Positions 1-5,430 of a stretch of 5,430 bases of DNA are shown piece after piece. The notes beneath the pieces are model-generated. The model searched no databases. It was not told the origin of the DNA and saw nothing but the letters and a program-made list of their open reading frames with translations. The position numbers and the translations under genes are program-made. The DNA is taken from contig JALOMC010000295.1 in the NCBI GenBank assembly GCA_025455665.1, forward strand, positions 1-5,430, written 5' to 3'. The DNA is from Chitinophagaceae bacterium. GTDB lineage: Bacteria; Bacteroidota; Bacteroidia; Chitinophagales; Chitinophagaceae. Every line of letters starts with the position of its first letter. Position 1 is the stretch's first letter.

Positions 1-1929
1 CTGAACAACCACCACTACTGGCTGAGCACCTGGGGCAAGGGCGTACTGGCCTTTGACGAACGCTTCAGGCGGTACGAAGTGCCCCTGTACCGCCAGCTGC
101 CGGCCGGGCTGCACCCGGCTGTACGAAATGCCTACTACCTTACCTGGGCCGTGCACCAGCACCGCCGCACCGGCCTGGTGTATGTGGGCTGCCAGGGTGG
201 CCTCACCATGGTGTACCAGCCCGCTACCGGCCGCACTACCTACCACCACGAGGCGGTTTTTGACCACCGCACGGTACGCTTCATTACCGAAGACCGCGAA
301 GGCCAGCTGTGGTTTGGTACGCAGGGCGGCCGGGTGGTGAAGTACGATGGACAGCAGTACCGGGTGATGGCCGATTTTGGCACCGGCGCCATCATTTACA
401 AAATACTGGCCGACCGCGACAACTGGATATGGGTGGCCACCCAGGATAAGGGCCTGTATGCACTGGATGCCCGCAGCGGCCAACAGCTGCAGCACTACAC
501 AGCCGGCACCGCGGCCAACAGCCTGTTTGGTGCCACGCCCGAAGACATAGACGAGCTGAATGATAGCCTGCTGGTAGTAGCCACAGGCGCCCTGAATGTG
601 CTGAACAAACGCAGCGGCCAGGTGCAGCAGCTGACCATGGCGCAGGGCCTGCCCTCGCATGCCGTAAAGCGGGTGCGCCAGGATGCCACGGGCTACCTCT
701 GGATCATGACCGATAACGGCCTGTGCCGCTACGATCATCGCCGGGGCCTGTTTACCAGCTTTGGCCAGAAAGATGGCATTTTGCTGGGCGAAGTAGCCAC
801 CAATGCCGACTATTTGTGCCGTGACAACTTCGTGATGTTTGCCGGCATCAACAGCCTGCTGTTTTTTCATCCGCGGGCCTTTAAAAGCATTGTGCCACCG
901 CCACCCGTCACCCTTACCGATTTCAGGCTGGGCAATACCTACCTGGCGTTCGATTCGCTACAGGCACTGCCCGAGGTGCGCCTGCAGCCCGATGCCAGCA
1001 ATTTCAGCATTCAGTTTTCGTGCCTTGATTTTAAAAATGCCGAACGCTACGTGTACTACTATCGCCTGATAGGGCTGGGCCAGCAGTGGCAGCGGGCCGA
1101 TCAGTCGGGCATCAGCTTTACGGGGCTGCCACCGGGCCGCTACCGCTTTGAGGTAAAAGCCGAAAATCTGGAAGGCCAGCAGTCGCCCGAGGTCAGCAGC
1201 CTTTCCCTGTACATAGCGCCGCATTTTTGGCAAACCGGCTGGTTCATTTGCACCGCATTGATGCTGCTGGCCATGATAGGCTACGCCATGCACCGCCTGC
1301 GGCTCAACCGCCTGATGGCTGTAGAAGCCATCCGCAACCGCGTGGCCCGCGACCTGCACGATGATATGGGCAGCACCCTCAGCACCATCAACATCCTGAG
1401 CTCGATGGCCAAAACCAAAATGCAGACCGATGCCACCAAAACAGCCGAGTACCTGGGTAAAATAAGCGACAACAGCCAGCGCATGATGGAGGCCATGGAC
1501 GACATTGTATGGGCCATTAAACCAGCCAACGACAGCATGCAAAAACTGGTGGCCCGTCTGCGGGAGTTTGCCACCCAGCTGCTGGAAGCCAGAGAGGTGG
1601 CCCTGCAGTTTGAGGCCGATGAAGCCGTGCACGAAGTGCGGCTGGACATGGAAGCCCGCCGCGATTTTTTCCTGATTGGCAAAGAAGCCATTAACAACGC
1701 TGCCAAGTATGCCCGTGCCAGCCAGGTACACATACAGCTACAGGTGCAGCAGCGCCAGCTGCTGATGCACATAGCCGATGATGGCGTAGGCTTTGACCCC
1801 GACAAAGCCGACAGTGGCAATGGCCTGGGCAATATGCACCGCCGCGCCGCTGCCTTGCGGGGCCGCCTGCTCCTACAATCGGCACCCGGCCAGGGCACCC
1901 GCCTTACCCTGCGCATTCCTATTCCATAA
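1..1929 (+). CDS. Beta-propeller / Y_Y_Y sensor histidine kinase (HisKA_3 type), 5' partial
   Basis: Membrane sensor kinase of a two-component system. The frame is open from base 1, so the true start and signal peptide lie upstream; 642 residues are visible. Residues 1 to about 295 are propeller blades of the Reg_prop kind, with recurring GxLWFGTQGG-like and WVATQDKGLYALD strands. Residues 327-405 form a Y_Y_Y domain (VYYYRLIGLGQQW, then GLPPGRYRFEVKA). One membrane helix spans about 412-430. The dimerisation/phosphoacceptor helix contains ARDLHDDMGSTLSTI, with H453 (bases 1357-1359) as phosphorylation site. The ATPase domain keeps the N box (E562, N566, K569), the D box DDGVGF (593-598) and the G box GNGLGNM (606-612). 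All catalytic motifs are intact, so it should be active. The propeller is predicted periplasmic and the kinase cytoplasmic; the ligand is unknown. It is followed after 39 bp by an acyltransferase gene and then by a LuxR-type regulator, its probable partner. It lacks the AraC output domain of hybrid HTCS sensors: the protein ends right after the ATPase domain. Confidence 0.95.
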   Translation: MNNHHYWLSTWGKGVLAFDERFRRYEVPLYRQLPAGLHPAVRNAYYLTWAVHQHRRTGLVYVGCQGGLTMVYQPATGRTTYHHEAVFDHRTVRFITEDREGQLWFGTQGGRVVKYDGQQYRVMADFGTGAIIYKILADRDNWIWVATQDKGLYALDARSGQQLQHYTAGTAANSLFGATPEDIDELNDSLLVVATGALNVLNKRSGQVQQLTMAQGLPSHAVKRVRQDATGYLWIMTDNGLCRYDHRRGLFTSFGQKDGILLGEVATNADYLCRDNFVMFAGINSLLFFHPRAFKSIVPPPPVTLTDFRLGNTYLAFDSLQALPEVRLQPDASNFSIQFSCLDFKNAERYVYYYRLIGLGQQWQRADQSGISFTGLPPGRYRFEVKAENLEGQQSPEVSSLSLYIAPHFWQTGWFICTALMLLAMIGYAMHRLRLNRLMAVEAIRNRVARDLHDDMGSTLSTINILSSMAKTKMQTDATKTAEYLGKISDNSQRMMEAMDDIVWAIKPANDSMQKLVARLREFATQLLEAREVALQFEADEAVHEVRLDMEARRDFFLIGKEAINNAAKYARASQVHIQLQVQQRQLLMHIADDGVGFDPDKADSGNGLGNMHRRAAALRGRLLLQSAPGQGTRLTLRIPIP

Positions 1930-1968
1930 CCATACCGCACCGGCAGCCTGCCCATACCTGCACCAGCC

Positions 1969-3075
1969 ATGACCCGATTGCTCAGCCAAAAATTTCGCTT
2001 CCTCACTTTTGCCTGCATTTTTCTGCTGGCCTATGTGCATGGCTACAACCTGCACAATACCTACCTGCAGCCCCACAGCACTGTGCATGAACCCATCACC
2101 GTCACCACTTTTTTCGAATACCTGCTGGCCAATGGTCTGCTGCGCTTCCGTATTCCGCTGCTCTTTCTCATATCGGGCTACCTGTATGCCCACTACGACG
2201 ATCAGCCGTACGGCCAGCGCACCCGCAAGCGCTTTGCTACCCTGCTGGTGCCCTACCTGCTGTGGAGCGCCCTGGCCCTGTTGCTCACTTTTGCGCTGCA
2301 GCAGCACCCGCACAGCGCCGCCATTGTAAAGGCCGCTGCGGTAGACCAGCTGGGCGATAACCGGCCCTATACCGAGATAGGCTGGTCAGGTATGCTGTAC
2401 CGCTGGCTGCTGGCACCGCCCGCCTACCAGCTCTGGTTCATCTTCGTACTGTTTGTGTACAATCTGCTGTACCCCTTCATCCGCTGGGTGCTGCTGCGGG
2501 CTGCCTGGTTTTGGCTGCCGGTTTGCTTTGTGCTGTGGTTCACCTATTTCAACATCGGCCTTATCGAAGGGCAGGGTCTCTTCTTTTTTTCCATGGGCGC
2601 CTTCATACGGCTGCGCCACTACAGTATAGAAAAACCACCCCGCTGGTACAGCGAGGGGCTGGCGTGGATTTTCTTTCTAGGCGTGTGCTTCATCAAAACC
2701 TTTATGGCTTTTGAGCTGGCGCCCAACAGCCCCGCTACCTGGTACACACTGGCTATACTTTACAACCTGGCTATTTTGGCGGGCATCATGGCTGTATGGT
2801 TTAGCAGCAGCCGCCTGGCCGCGTGGTGCATGCAGCGGCCGCTGTTCAAGCAGCTCAGCGGCTATTCGTTTTTTATGTATGGCATGCACATACCACTGCT
2901 GGCGTATGTAGCTACCTGGCTCAGGCAGGTGGCGGGGCACTTCAGCTATTTTCGGCTGAGCGCCTACCTGCTGCTACCCGCTGTGCTGATGCTGCTATGC
3001 GTGGGCACCGCCATGCTGCTGCGCCGCTACCTGCCCCGCCTGTATGGCTGGCTGGCCGGTGGCCGCGGGCTGTAG
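1969..3075 (+). CDS. Acyltransferase 3 family integral membrane protein
   Basis: Predicted 368-residue, multi-pass inner-membrane acyltransferase. Family members move acetyl, succinyl or other acyl groups across the membrane onto surface polysaccharides, lipids or periplasmic glucans; the substrate here cannot be told. Visible signatures: a first helix with R10 and H24 (family members carry an Arg and His here, classically R-x10-H; the spacing here is longer), RIPLLFLISGYL at 61-72, the basic stretch RTRKRFATLLVPYLLW at 84-99, a PAYQLWFIFVLF helix near 151-162, FFSMGAFI at 206-213, and GYSFFMYGMHIPL at 298-310 with a conserved-looking H307. About ten hydrophobic segments run the length of the protein, and the length is normal for the family. 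The ATG at 1969 is the first in frame after the kinase stop, begins directly at the family N terminus, and has no Shine-Dalgarno, which is usual in Bacteroidota. The 39 bp gap suggests co-transcription with the kinase. OpgC-, WecH- or IcaC-like roles are possible but not supported specifically. Confidence 0.9.
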   Translation: MTRLLSQKFRFLTFACIFLLAYVHGYNLHNTYLQPHSTVHEPITVTTFFEYLLANGLLRFRIPLLFLISGYLYAHYDDQPYGQRTRKRFATLLVPYLLWSALALLLTFALQQHPHSAAIVKAAAVDQLGDNRPYTEIGWSGMLYRWLLAPPAYQLWFIFVLFVYNLLYPFIRWVLLRAAWFWLPVCFVLWFTYFNIGLIEGQGLFFFSMGAFIRLRHYSIEKPPRWYSEGLAWIFFLGVCFIKTFMAFELAPNSPATWYTLAILYNLAILAGIMAVWFSSSRLAAWCMQRPLFKQLSGYSFFMYGMHIPLLAYVATWLRQVAGHFSYFRLSAYLLLPAVLMLLCVGTAMLLRRYLPRLYGWLAGGRGL

Positions 3076-3099
3076 CAGTCCTTTCACATGCTTGTGTGG

Positions 3100-3130
3100 T
3101 TGGCATGGGGCGGCAAGTGTGCTACTTTCG
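3100..3130 (+). promoter_or_regulatory. Putative Bacteroidota-type promoter for the response regulator
   Basis: TACTTTCG at 3123-3130 matches the Bacteroidota -7 consensus TAnnTTTG at all but one fixed position. A TTG at 3100-3102 lies 20 bases upstream, within the spacing expected for the -33 element of the primary sigma factor in this phylum. Transcription would start around 3135-3140, leaving a 5' leader of about 55 bases before the ATG at 3192. It lies in the 116 bp gap after the acyltransferase, which is large for an operon here. This is a motif match only, with no experimental support. A weak inverted repeat, CATGC (3087-3091) and GCATG (3103-3107), overlaps the -33 position and could be chance or an operator. 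Confidence 0.45.
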
Positions 3131-3191
3131 ACCACACAGCACCACACCGCTGGCTGCCACCCTCATTTTGTACCATTCATTATACCGCACT

Positions 3192-3797
3192 ATGATTAAA
3201 CTGCTGATATACGAAGACAACCCACAACTACGCGAAGGCCTGTCGATGCTGATAGATGGCAGCGATGGCTTTGAAGTGCTATCGGCTTTTAAGCATTGCG
3301 GCAATGTGGTAGAAGAAGTAACCGCATTTGAACCCGATGTGGTGCTGATGGACATTGATATGCCGCTGGTAAACGGCATTGAAGGCCTGAAAAAAATACG
3401 CGAAGTAAACACCACGGTGAAGGTGCTGATGCTGACTGTATTCGATGACAACAAGAATGTGTTTGAAGCCATCCGCAACGGTGCCAATGGCTATATATTG
3501 AAGAAAACACCCCCCGGCAAACTGCTGGAATACATACAGGAAGCCGCCAGCGGTGGCGCCCCTATGACCGCCAGCATTGCCACGCAGGTGCTCAAAATGT
3601 TTTCCGACATCCACCACCAAACCAACGATAGCTACAACCTGAGCGACCGCGAAAAGCAGGTGCTGCAGCTGCTGGTAAATGGCTACAGCTACAAAATGAT
3701 CGCCGCCGATATGTACATCGCTATTGATACTGAGAAGCTGCACGTGAACAGCAAGAGCGAAGCCGTGGCCAAAGCATTCAAGGATAAACTGGTGTAG
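3192..3797 (+). CDS. NarL/LuxR-family response regulator with a truncated helix-turn-helix
   Basis: Cytoplasmic two-component response regulator, 201 residues. The receiver domain (about 1-120) is complete: acidic pair E8-D9, phosphoacceptor D54 in VLMDIDMP, switch residue T82 and invariant K104 in GYILKKT. A linker of about 25 residues leads to the LuxR-type DNA-binding domain, which begins normally with LSDREKQVLQLLVNGYSYKM and ends normally with EKLHVNSKSEAVAKAFK. Between T180 and E181 the usual nine or so residues (pattern VRxHIxxIY) are absent. That segment is the recognition helix, so ordinary DNA binding should be lost or badly impaired, although the frame is intact. The family usually has about 210 residues, which fits a 27-base loss. 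The ATG at 3192 starts the canonical receiver strand MIKLLIYED; a longer open frame upstream only shadows the acyltransferase gene. The partner is presumably the HisKA_3 kinase at 1-1929. A promoter-like motif precedes it and a terminator-like hairpin follows. Confidence 0.93.
   Translation: MIKLLIYEDNPQLREGLSMLIDGSDGFEVLSAFKHCGNVVEEVTAFEPDVVLMDIDMPLVNGIEGLKKIREVNTTVKVLMLTVFDDNKNVFEAIRNGANGYILKKTPPGKLLEYIQEAASGGAPMTASIATQVLKMFSDIHHQTNDSYNLSDREKQVLQLLVNGYSYKMIAADMYIAIDTEKLHVNSKSEAVAKAFKDKLV
3729..3734 (+). other. Junction of the missing recognition helix in the response regulator
   Basis: Codon ACT (T180, 3729-3731) is directly followed by GAG (E181, 3732-3734). In relatives and in NarL about nine residues separate these positions; aligning NarL from its TVKVHVKHML segment gives exactly nine. 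The bases on each side show no more than one or two bases of possible microhomology, so no repeat-mediated slippage is evident. The segment does not reappear elsewhere in the window. The deletion call rests on remembered family sequences rather than a computed alignment. Confidence 0.75.
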
Positions 3798-3840
3798 GAA
3801 GCGGTACGCTTACCAGCCTGTTTGCCACTACGCATTTTTC

Positions 3841-3871
3841 CAGCGGCTTTTTTACAAAGCCTGACCTTTTT
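3841..3871 (+). terminator. Possible intrinsic terminator after the response regulator
   Basis: GGCTTT (3845-3850) and AAAGCC (3856-3861) form a six-pair stem with a five-base loop, and a run of five T follows at 3867-3871. The stem is short and the T run starts five bases after it, so this is a weak candidate. A second, bulged hairpin lies just upstream: CTGGT (3789-3793) with ACCAG (3812-3816), and AAGCG (3799-3803) with CGCTT (3807-3811). It has no immediate T run. Together they occupy the 124 bp between the regulator and the next gene, which otherwise shows nothing recognisable. Confidence 0.35.
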
Positions 3872-3921
3872 GCCTGTGCACTCCGCCGTTTTTGGTGCTC
3901 CGGCGTTTCTGCTGCACTTTT

Positions 3922-4212
3922 ATGGCGCATAGTAGCAGCTTCATGGCCAAGCAAACCTCCAAACACATCCTCGGCACTGCTGCCAATCTGCTGGGCTTTT
4001 GCCTTGGGGCCACCACCAGCATCATCGATGAATTTACGGCGGGCATAGCGCTGCTGCTGAGTACGGCGTGTATCTGCTCCTTCCTTTCTATTCGCAGTGG
4101 TAGTGCCAGGCTGGCCAACCGGTTAGAAGCAGTGGCCGATGGTCTCTTTTTTTTGGCCCTGCTGGGCATTTTTGTGATTGTACTACTGCTGATGCTGCGA
4201 GTGCTGCGATAG
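3922..4212 (+). CDS. Small conserved-looking membrane protein of unknown function
   Basis: Predicted 96-residue membrane protein; no function is known. From the ATG at 3922 it reads a short polar head, then a first hydrophobic stretch (HILGTAANLLGFCLG, about 15-29), the motif IIDEFTAG (34-41), a second helix running into CSFLSIRSG, a charged amphipathic piece (LANRLEAVADG), and a C-terminal helix (LFFLALLGIFVIVLLLMLRV). The elements LLGFCL, IDEFT, SFLSIR and RLExxAD resemble a family of small Bacteroidota hypothetical proteins that I recall, which supports a real gene. Compared with those, the link between LLGFCL and IDEFT looks shorter by about ten residues, a tentative observation. An ATG at 3943 (89 residues, MAKQTSKHIL) is an equally plausible start and fits the family N terminus better; a TTG at 3892 is less likely. 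There is no Shine-Dalgarno. It stands alone between a likely terminator and the peptidase gene. Confidence 0.7.
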   Translation: MAHSSSFMAKQTSKHILGTAANLLGFCLGATTSIIDEFTAGIALLLSTACICSFLSIRSGSARLANRLEAVADGLFFLALLGIFVIVLLLMLRVLR

Positions 4213-4266
4213 CAGCGGGAGGATATCAATGAGGCCGCCACGCCGCTTACCCGGCTGATTTCCTCC

Positions 4267-4274
4267 TATCTTCA
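4267..4274 (+). promoter_or_regulatory. Weak -7-like element before the M20 peptidase
   Basis: TATCTTCA lies 23 bases before the ATG at 4298 and resembles the Bacteroidota -7 box TAnnTTTG with two mismatches. No clear TTG is found at the -33 spacing; the nearest is TTA at 4247-4249, 17 bases upstream. The 85 bp gap between the small membrane gene and the peptidase holds nothing else convincing, apart from a possible six-pair stem of GGAGGA (4218-4223) with TCCTCC (4261-4266). Low confidence. Confidence 0.2.
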
Positions 4275-4297
4275 CCACTGCCCACACTATTCGCTCC

Positions 4298-5430
4298 ATG
4301 AAAAAAATAGCACTGCTGCTGGCCATCGTCGTCGGCCTGCTGGCCCTGGTATTGGTGATCAATACCCTGCGCCACCCCTTTGCCAACCTACAAGGCAGCC
4401 AGCCCGCCCCCGCCGCAGTGCCCGCCAGCCCGCTGGCCGTGCAGCGCCTGTCGGGCGGGCTGCAGTATGCCACCGTTAGTTTTATCGACAGTGCCGACAA
4501 TGACTTTGCCGTGTACGATAGCTTTCGGCAGTACATCCGCCGCTCGTACCCCCGGGTATTTGCGCAGCTGCACGATACCCTCATCAATGGCCACCAGTGG
4601 CTGCTACACTGGCGGGGCAGCCATCCCTCGCTTCAGCCCCTGCTATTTATGAGCCACTACGATGTGGTAGCCCCCGGCGATGCACAGCACGACAGTGCCG
4701 ACCACGAAGGCCAAAACCTGTTTGACCTGGCCGATCATGATATGCCACCCCCCACCGGCGAATTCGACCGCTGGCAGCAGGGCCCTTTTTCGGGCGCCGT
4801 GCTCAATGGAAAAATTTATGGCCGCGGCGCCATCGATATGAAAGGCGTGGTATTTGCCCTGCTGGAAGCGGCCGATACCCTGCTGGCACAAGGCTACACG
4901 CCACAGCGGGATATTTACCTGGCGCTGAACCCCGATGAGGAAGTAGGCGGCCTGCGGGGTGCCGCCCACCTGGCCCGCTACCTGTTGGGCCGTGGCCTGC
5001 AGTTTGAAGCCATTTACGACGAAGGCGGCATTGTAGCCACGCCCGGCACCGCCGAAGGCATCCGGCAAAACGTAGCGTTTGTGGGCCTGGGCGAAAAAGG
5101 CGTAGTGGGCTATCGCATCAAGGTAAAAGGTACCGGCGGCCACTCCAGCATGCCGCCGCTGCAAACAGCTGCCGGCCGCGCCGCCATCATCATGCAGCGC
5201 CTCGAAACCAATCAGCTGCCACAGCGGCTCATTGGCCCCACCCGGGCATTTTTGAATGTAACCGGCGCCGGCATGGGCTTTATGAGCCGCATGGCCATTG
5301 CCAACACCTGGCTGCTGGAGCCCCTGCTGCTGAAAAAAATGGCCGCCAACCCGCAGGCCAATGCCCTTACCCGCACCACCACCGCCATTACCATGCTCAA
5401 GGGCAGCGATGGCAACAATGTGCTGGCCCC
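4298..5430 (+). CDS. Membrane-anchored M20 family metallopeptidase (carboxypeptidase S / PM20D1-like), 3' partial
   Basis: Zinc-dependent peptidase of family M20, nearest in style to yeast carboxypeptidase S and PM20D1, which hydrolyse (or form) amide bonds of dipeptides or N-acyl amino acids. The first 377 residues are visible; the frame is open to the window end. Residues 4-22 form one hydrophobic helix, an uncleaved anchor or signal peptide, followed by the NTLR motif common in this group, so the catalytic part should be periplasmic. Metal and catalytic residues: H120 and D122 in FMSHYDVVAPG, D180 in GRGAIDMKG, E214-E215 in DEEVGG, and D241 in DEGG. The GGHSSMPP motif (H282) belongs to the dimerisation domain. 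The last zinc-binding His is expected beyond the window. Oddities: a His- and Asp-rich insertion at about 128-153, and NP in place of the usual GH or GQ before DEE. The ATG at 4298 is chosen because MKKIALLLA begins the signal helix; there is no Shine-Dalgarno. No functional link to the two-component genes is evident. Confidence 0.93.
   Translation, partial: MKKIALLLAIVVGLLALVLVINTLRHPFANLQGSQPAPAAVPASPLAVQRLSGGLQYATVSFIDSADNDFAVYDSFRQYIRRSYPRVFAQLHDTLINGHQWLLHWRGSHPSLQPLLFMSHYDVVAPGDAQHDSADHEGQNLFDLADHDMPPPTGEFDRWQQGPFSGAVLNGKIYGRGAIDMKGVVFALLEAADTLLAQGYTPQRDIYLALNPDEEVGGLRGAAHLARYLLGRGLQFEAIYDEGGIVATPGTAEGIRQNVAFVGLGEKGVVGYRIKVKGTGGHSSMPPLQTAAGRAAIIMQRLETNQLPQRLIGPTRAFLNVTGAGMGFMSRMAIANTWLLEPLLLKKMAANPQANALTRTTTAITMLKGSDGNNVLA

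Noticed and set aside
53..340. Second-frame open reading stretch within the kinase propeller, rich in Cys, Thr and Pro.
   Set aside because: It fully overlaps the propeller coding frame, which is continuous from base 1; the composition is typical of an out-of-frame translation.
958..1731. Long antisense open frame (257 codons) opposite the kinase gene, and another at 1281-2018.
   Set aside because: They lie antisense to well-recognised Y_Y_Y, HisKA_3 and ATPase domains, show no domain-like motifs, and are explained by the high GC content and codon bias of the real gene.
2823..3191. The response-regulator frame stays open upstream to 2823, allowing a 324-residue protein.
   Set aside because: The extension overlaps the end of the acyltransferase gene in another frame, has low-complexity Ala/His/Arg-rich composition, and the canonical receiver start MIKLLIYED falls exactly at the ATG at 3192.
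3192..3797. Calling the response regulator a pseudogene.
   Set aside because: The frame is intact from the canonical start to the canonical C terminus and the receiver residues are all kept; only one in-frame segment is missing, so a coding call with a noted defect is safer.
4203..4216. Hairpin GCTGC-GATA-GCAGC spanning the stop codon of the small membrane gene, considered as a terminator.
   Set aside because: It is only five base pairs and is not followed by a T run, so it is likely a chance product of repeated Leu (CTG) codons.
4218..4223. GGAGGA resembling a Shine-Dalgarno sequence.
   Set aside because: It is about 75 bases upstream of the peptidase ATG, with no start codon at a useful distance that opens a credible gene, and this phylum rarely uses such sites.
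4643..5164. Antisense open frame of 173 codons opposite the M20 peptidase.
   Set aside because: It mirrors conserved metallopeptidase motifs on the + strand and has no recognisable features of its own.

Overview
The window reads as chromosomal DNA of a GC-rich member of the Bacteroidota, most likely Chitinophagaceae or a close relative. The reasons are a two-component sensor with a periplasmic beta-propeller, Y_Y_Y and HisKA_3 layout, a response regulator ending in the characteristic KLHVNSKSEAVAKA segment, start codons without Shine-Dalgarno sequences, and a TAnnTTTG-like promoter. The lineage is inferred from protein style alone. All genes lie on the + strand; no RNA gene, mobile element or CRISPR array was seen.

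Layout: (1) bases 1-1929, the C-terminal 642 residues of a membrane sensor histidine kinase, cut by the window start; (2) 1969-3075, a multi-pass acyltransferase-3 family protein 39 bp downstream; (3) 3192-3797, a NarL/LuxR-type response regulator, probably the partner of the kinase and probably also driven by its own promoter; (4) a non-coding stretch with a terminator-like hairpin; (5) 3922-4212, a small membrane protein of unknown function; (6) 4298 to the window end, the N-terminal 377 residues of a membrane-anchored M20 metallopeptidase of the carboxypeptidase S/PM20D1 type.

How they work together: the kinase would sense a periplasmic or outer-membrane event and phosphorylate D54 of the regulator. 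The acyltransferase between them could be a co-transcribed output that modifies a cell-envelope glycan or lipid, but its substrate cannot be read from sequence. The small membrane protein and the peptidase look like separate housekeeping or catabolic genes.

The strongest anomaly is in the response regulator. Its receiver domain is intact, but the LuxR-type helix-turn-helix lacks about nine residues, exactly the DNA-recognition helix, and the flanking sequence on both sides is perfectly family-like and in frame. If real, this is a regulator that can be phosphorylated but cannot read DNA in the normal way: a decoy, a phosphate sink, a protein-protein regulator, or a gene on the way to decay. 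The small membrane gene downstream may have a similar in-frame loss, so an assembly or read artefact must be excluded.
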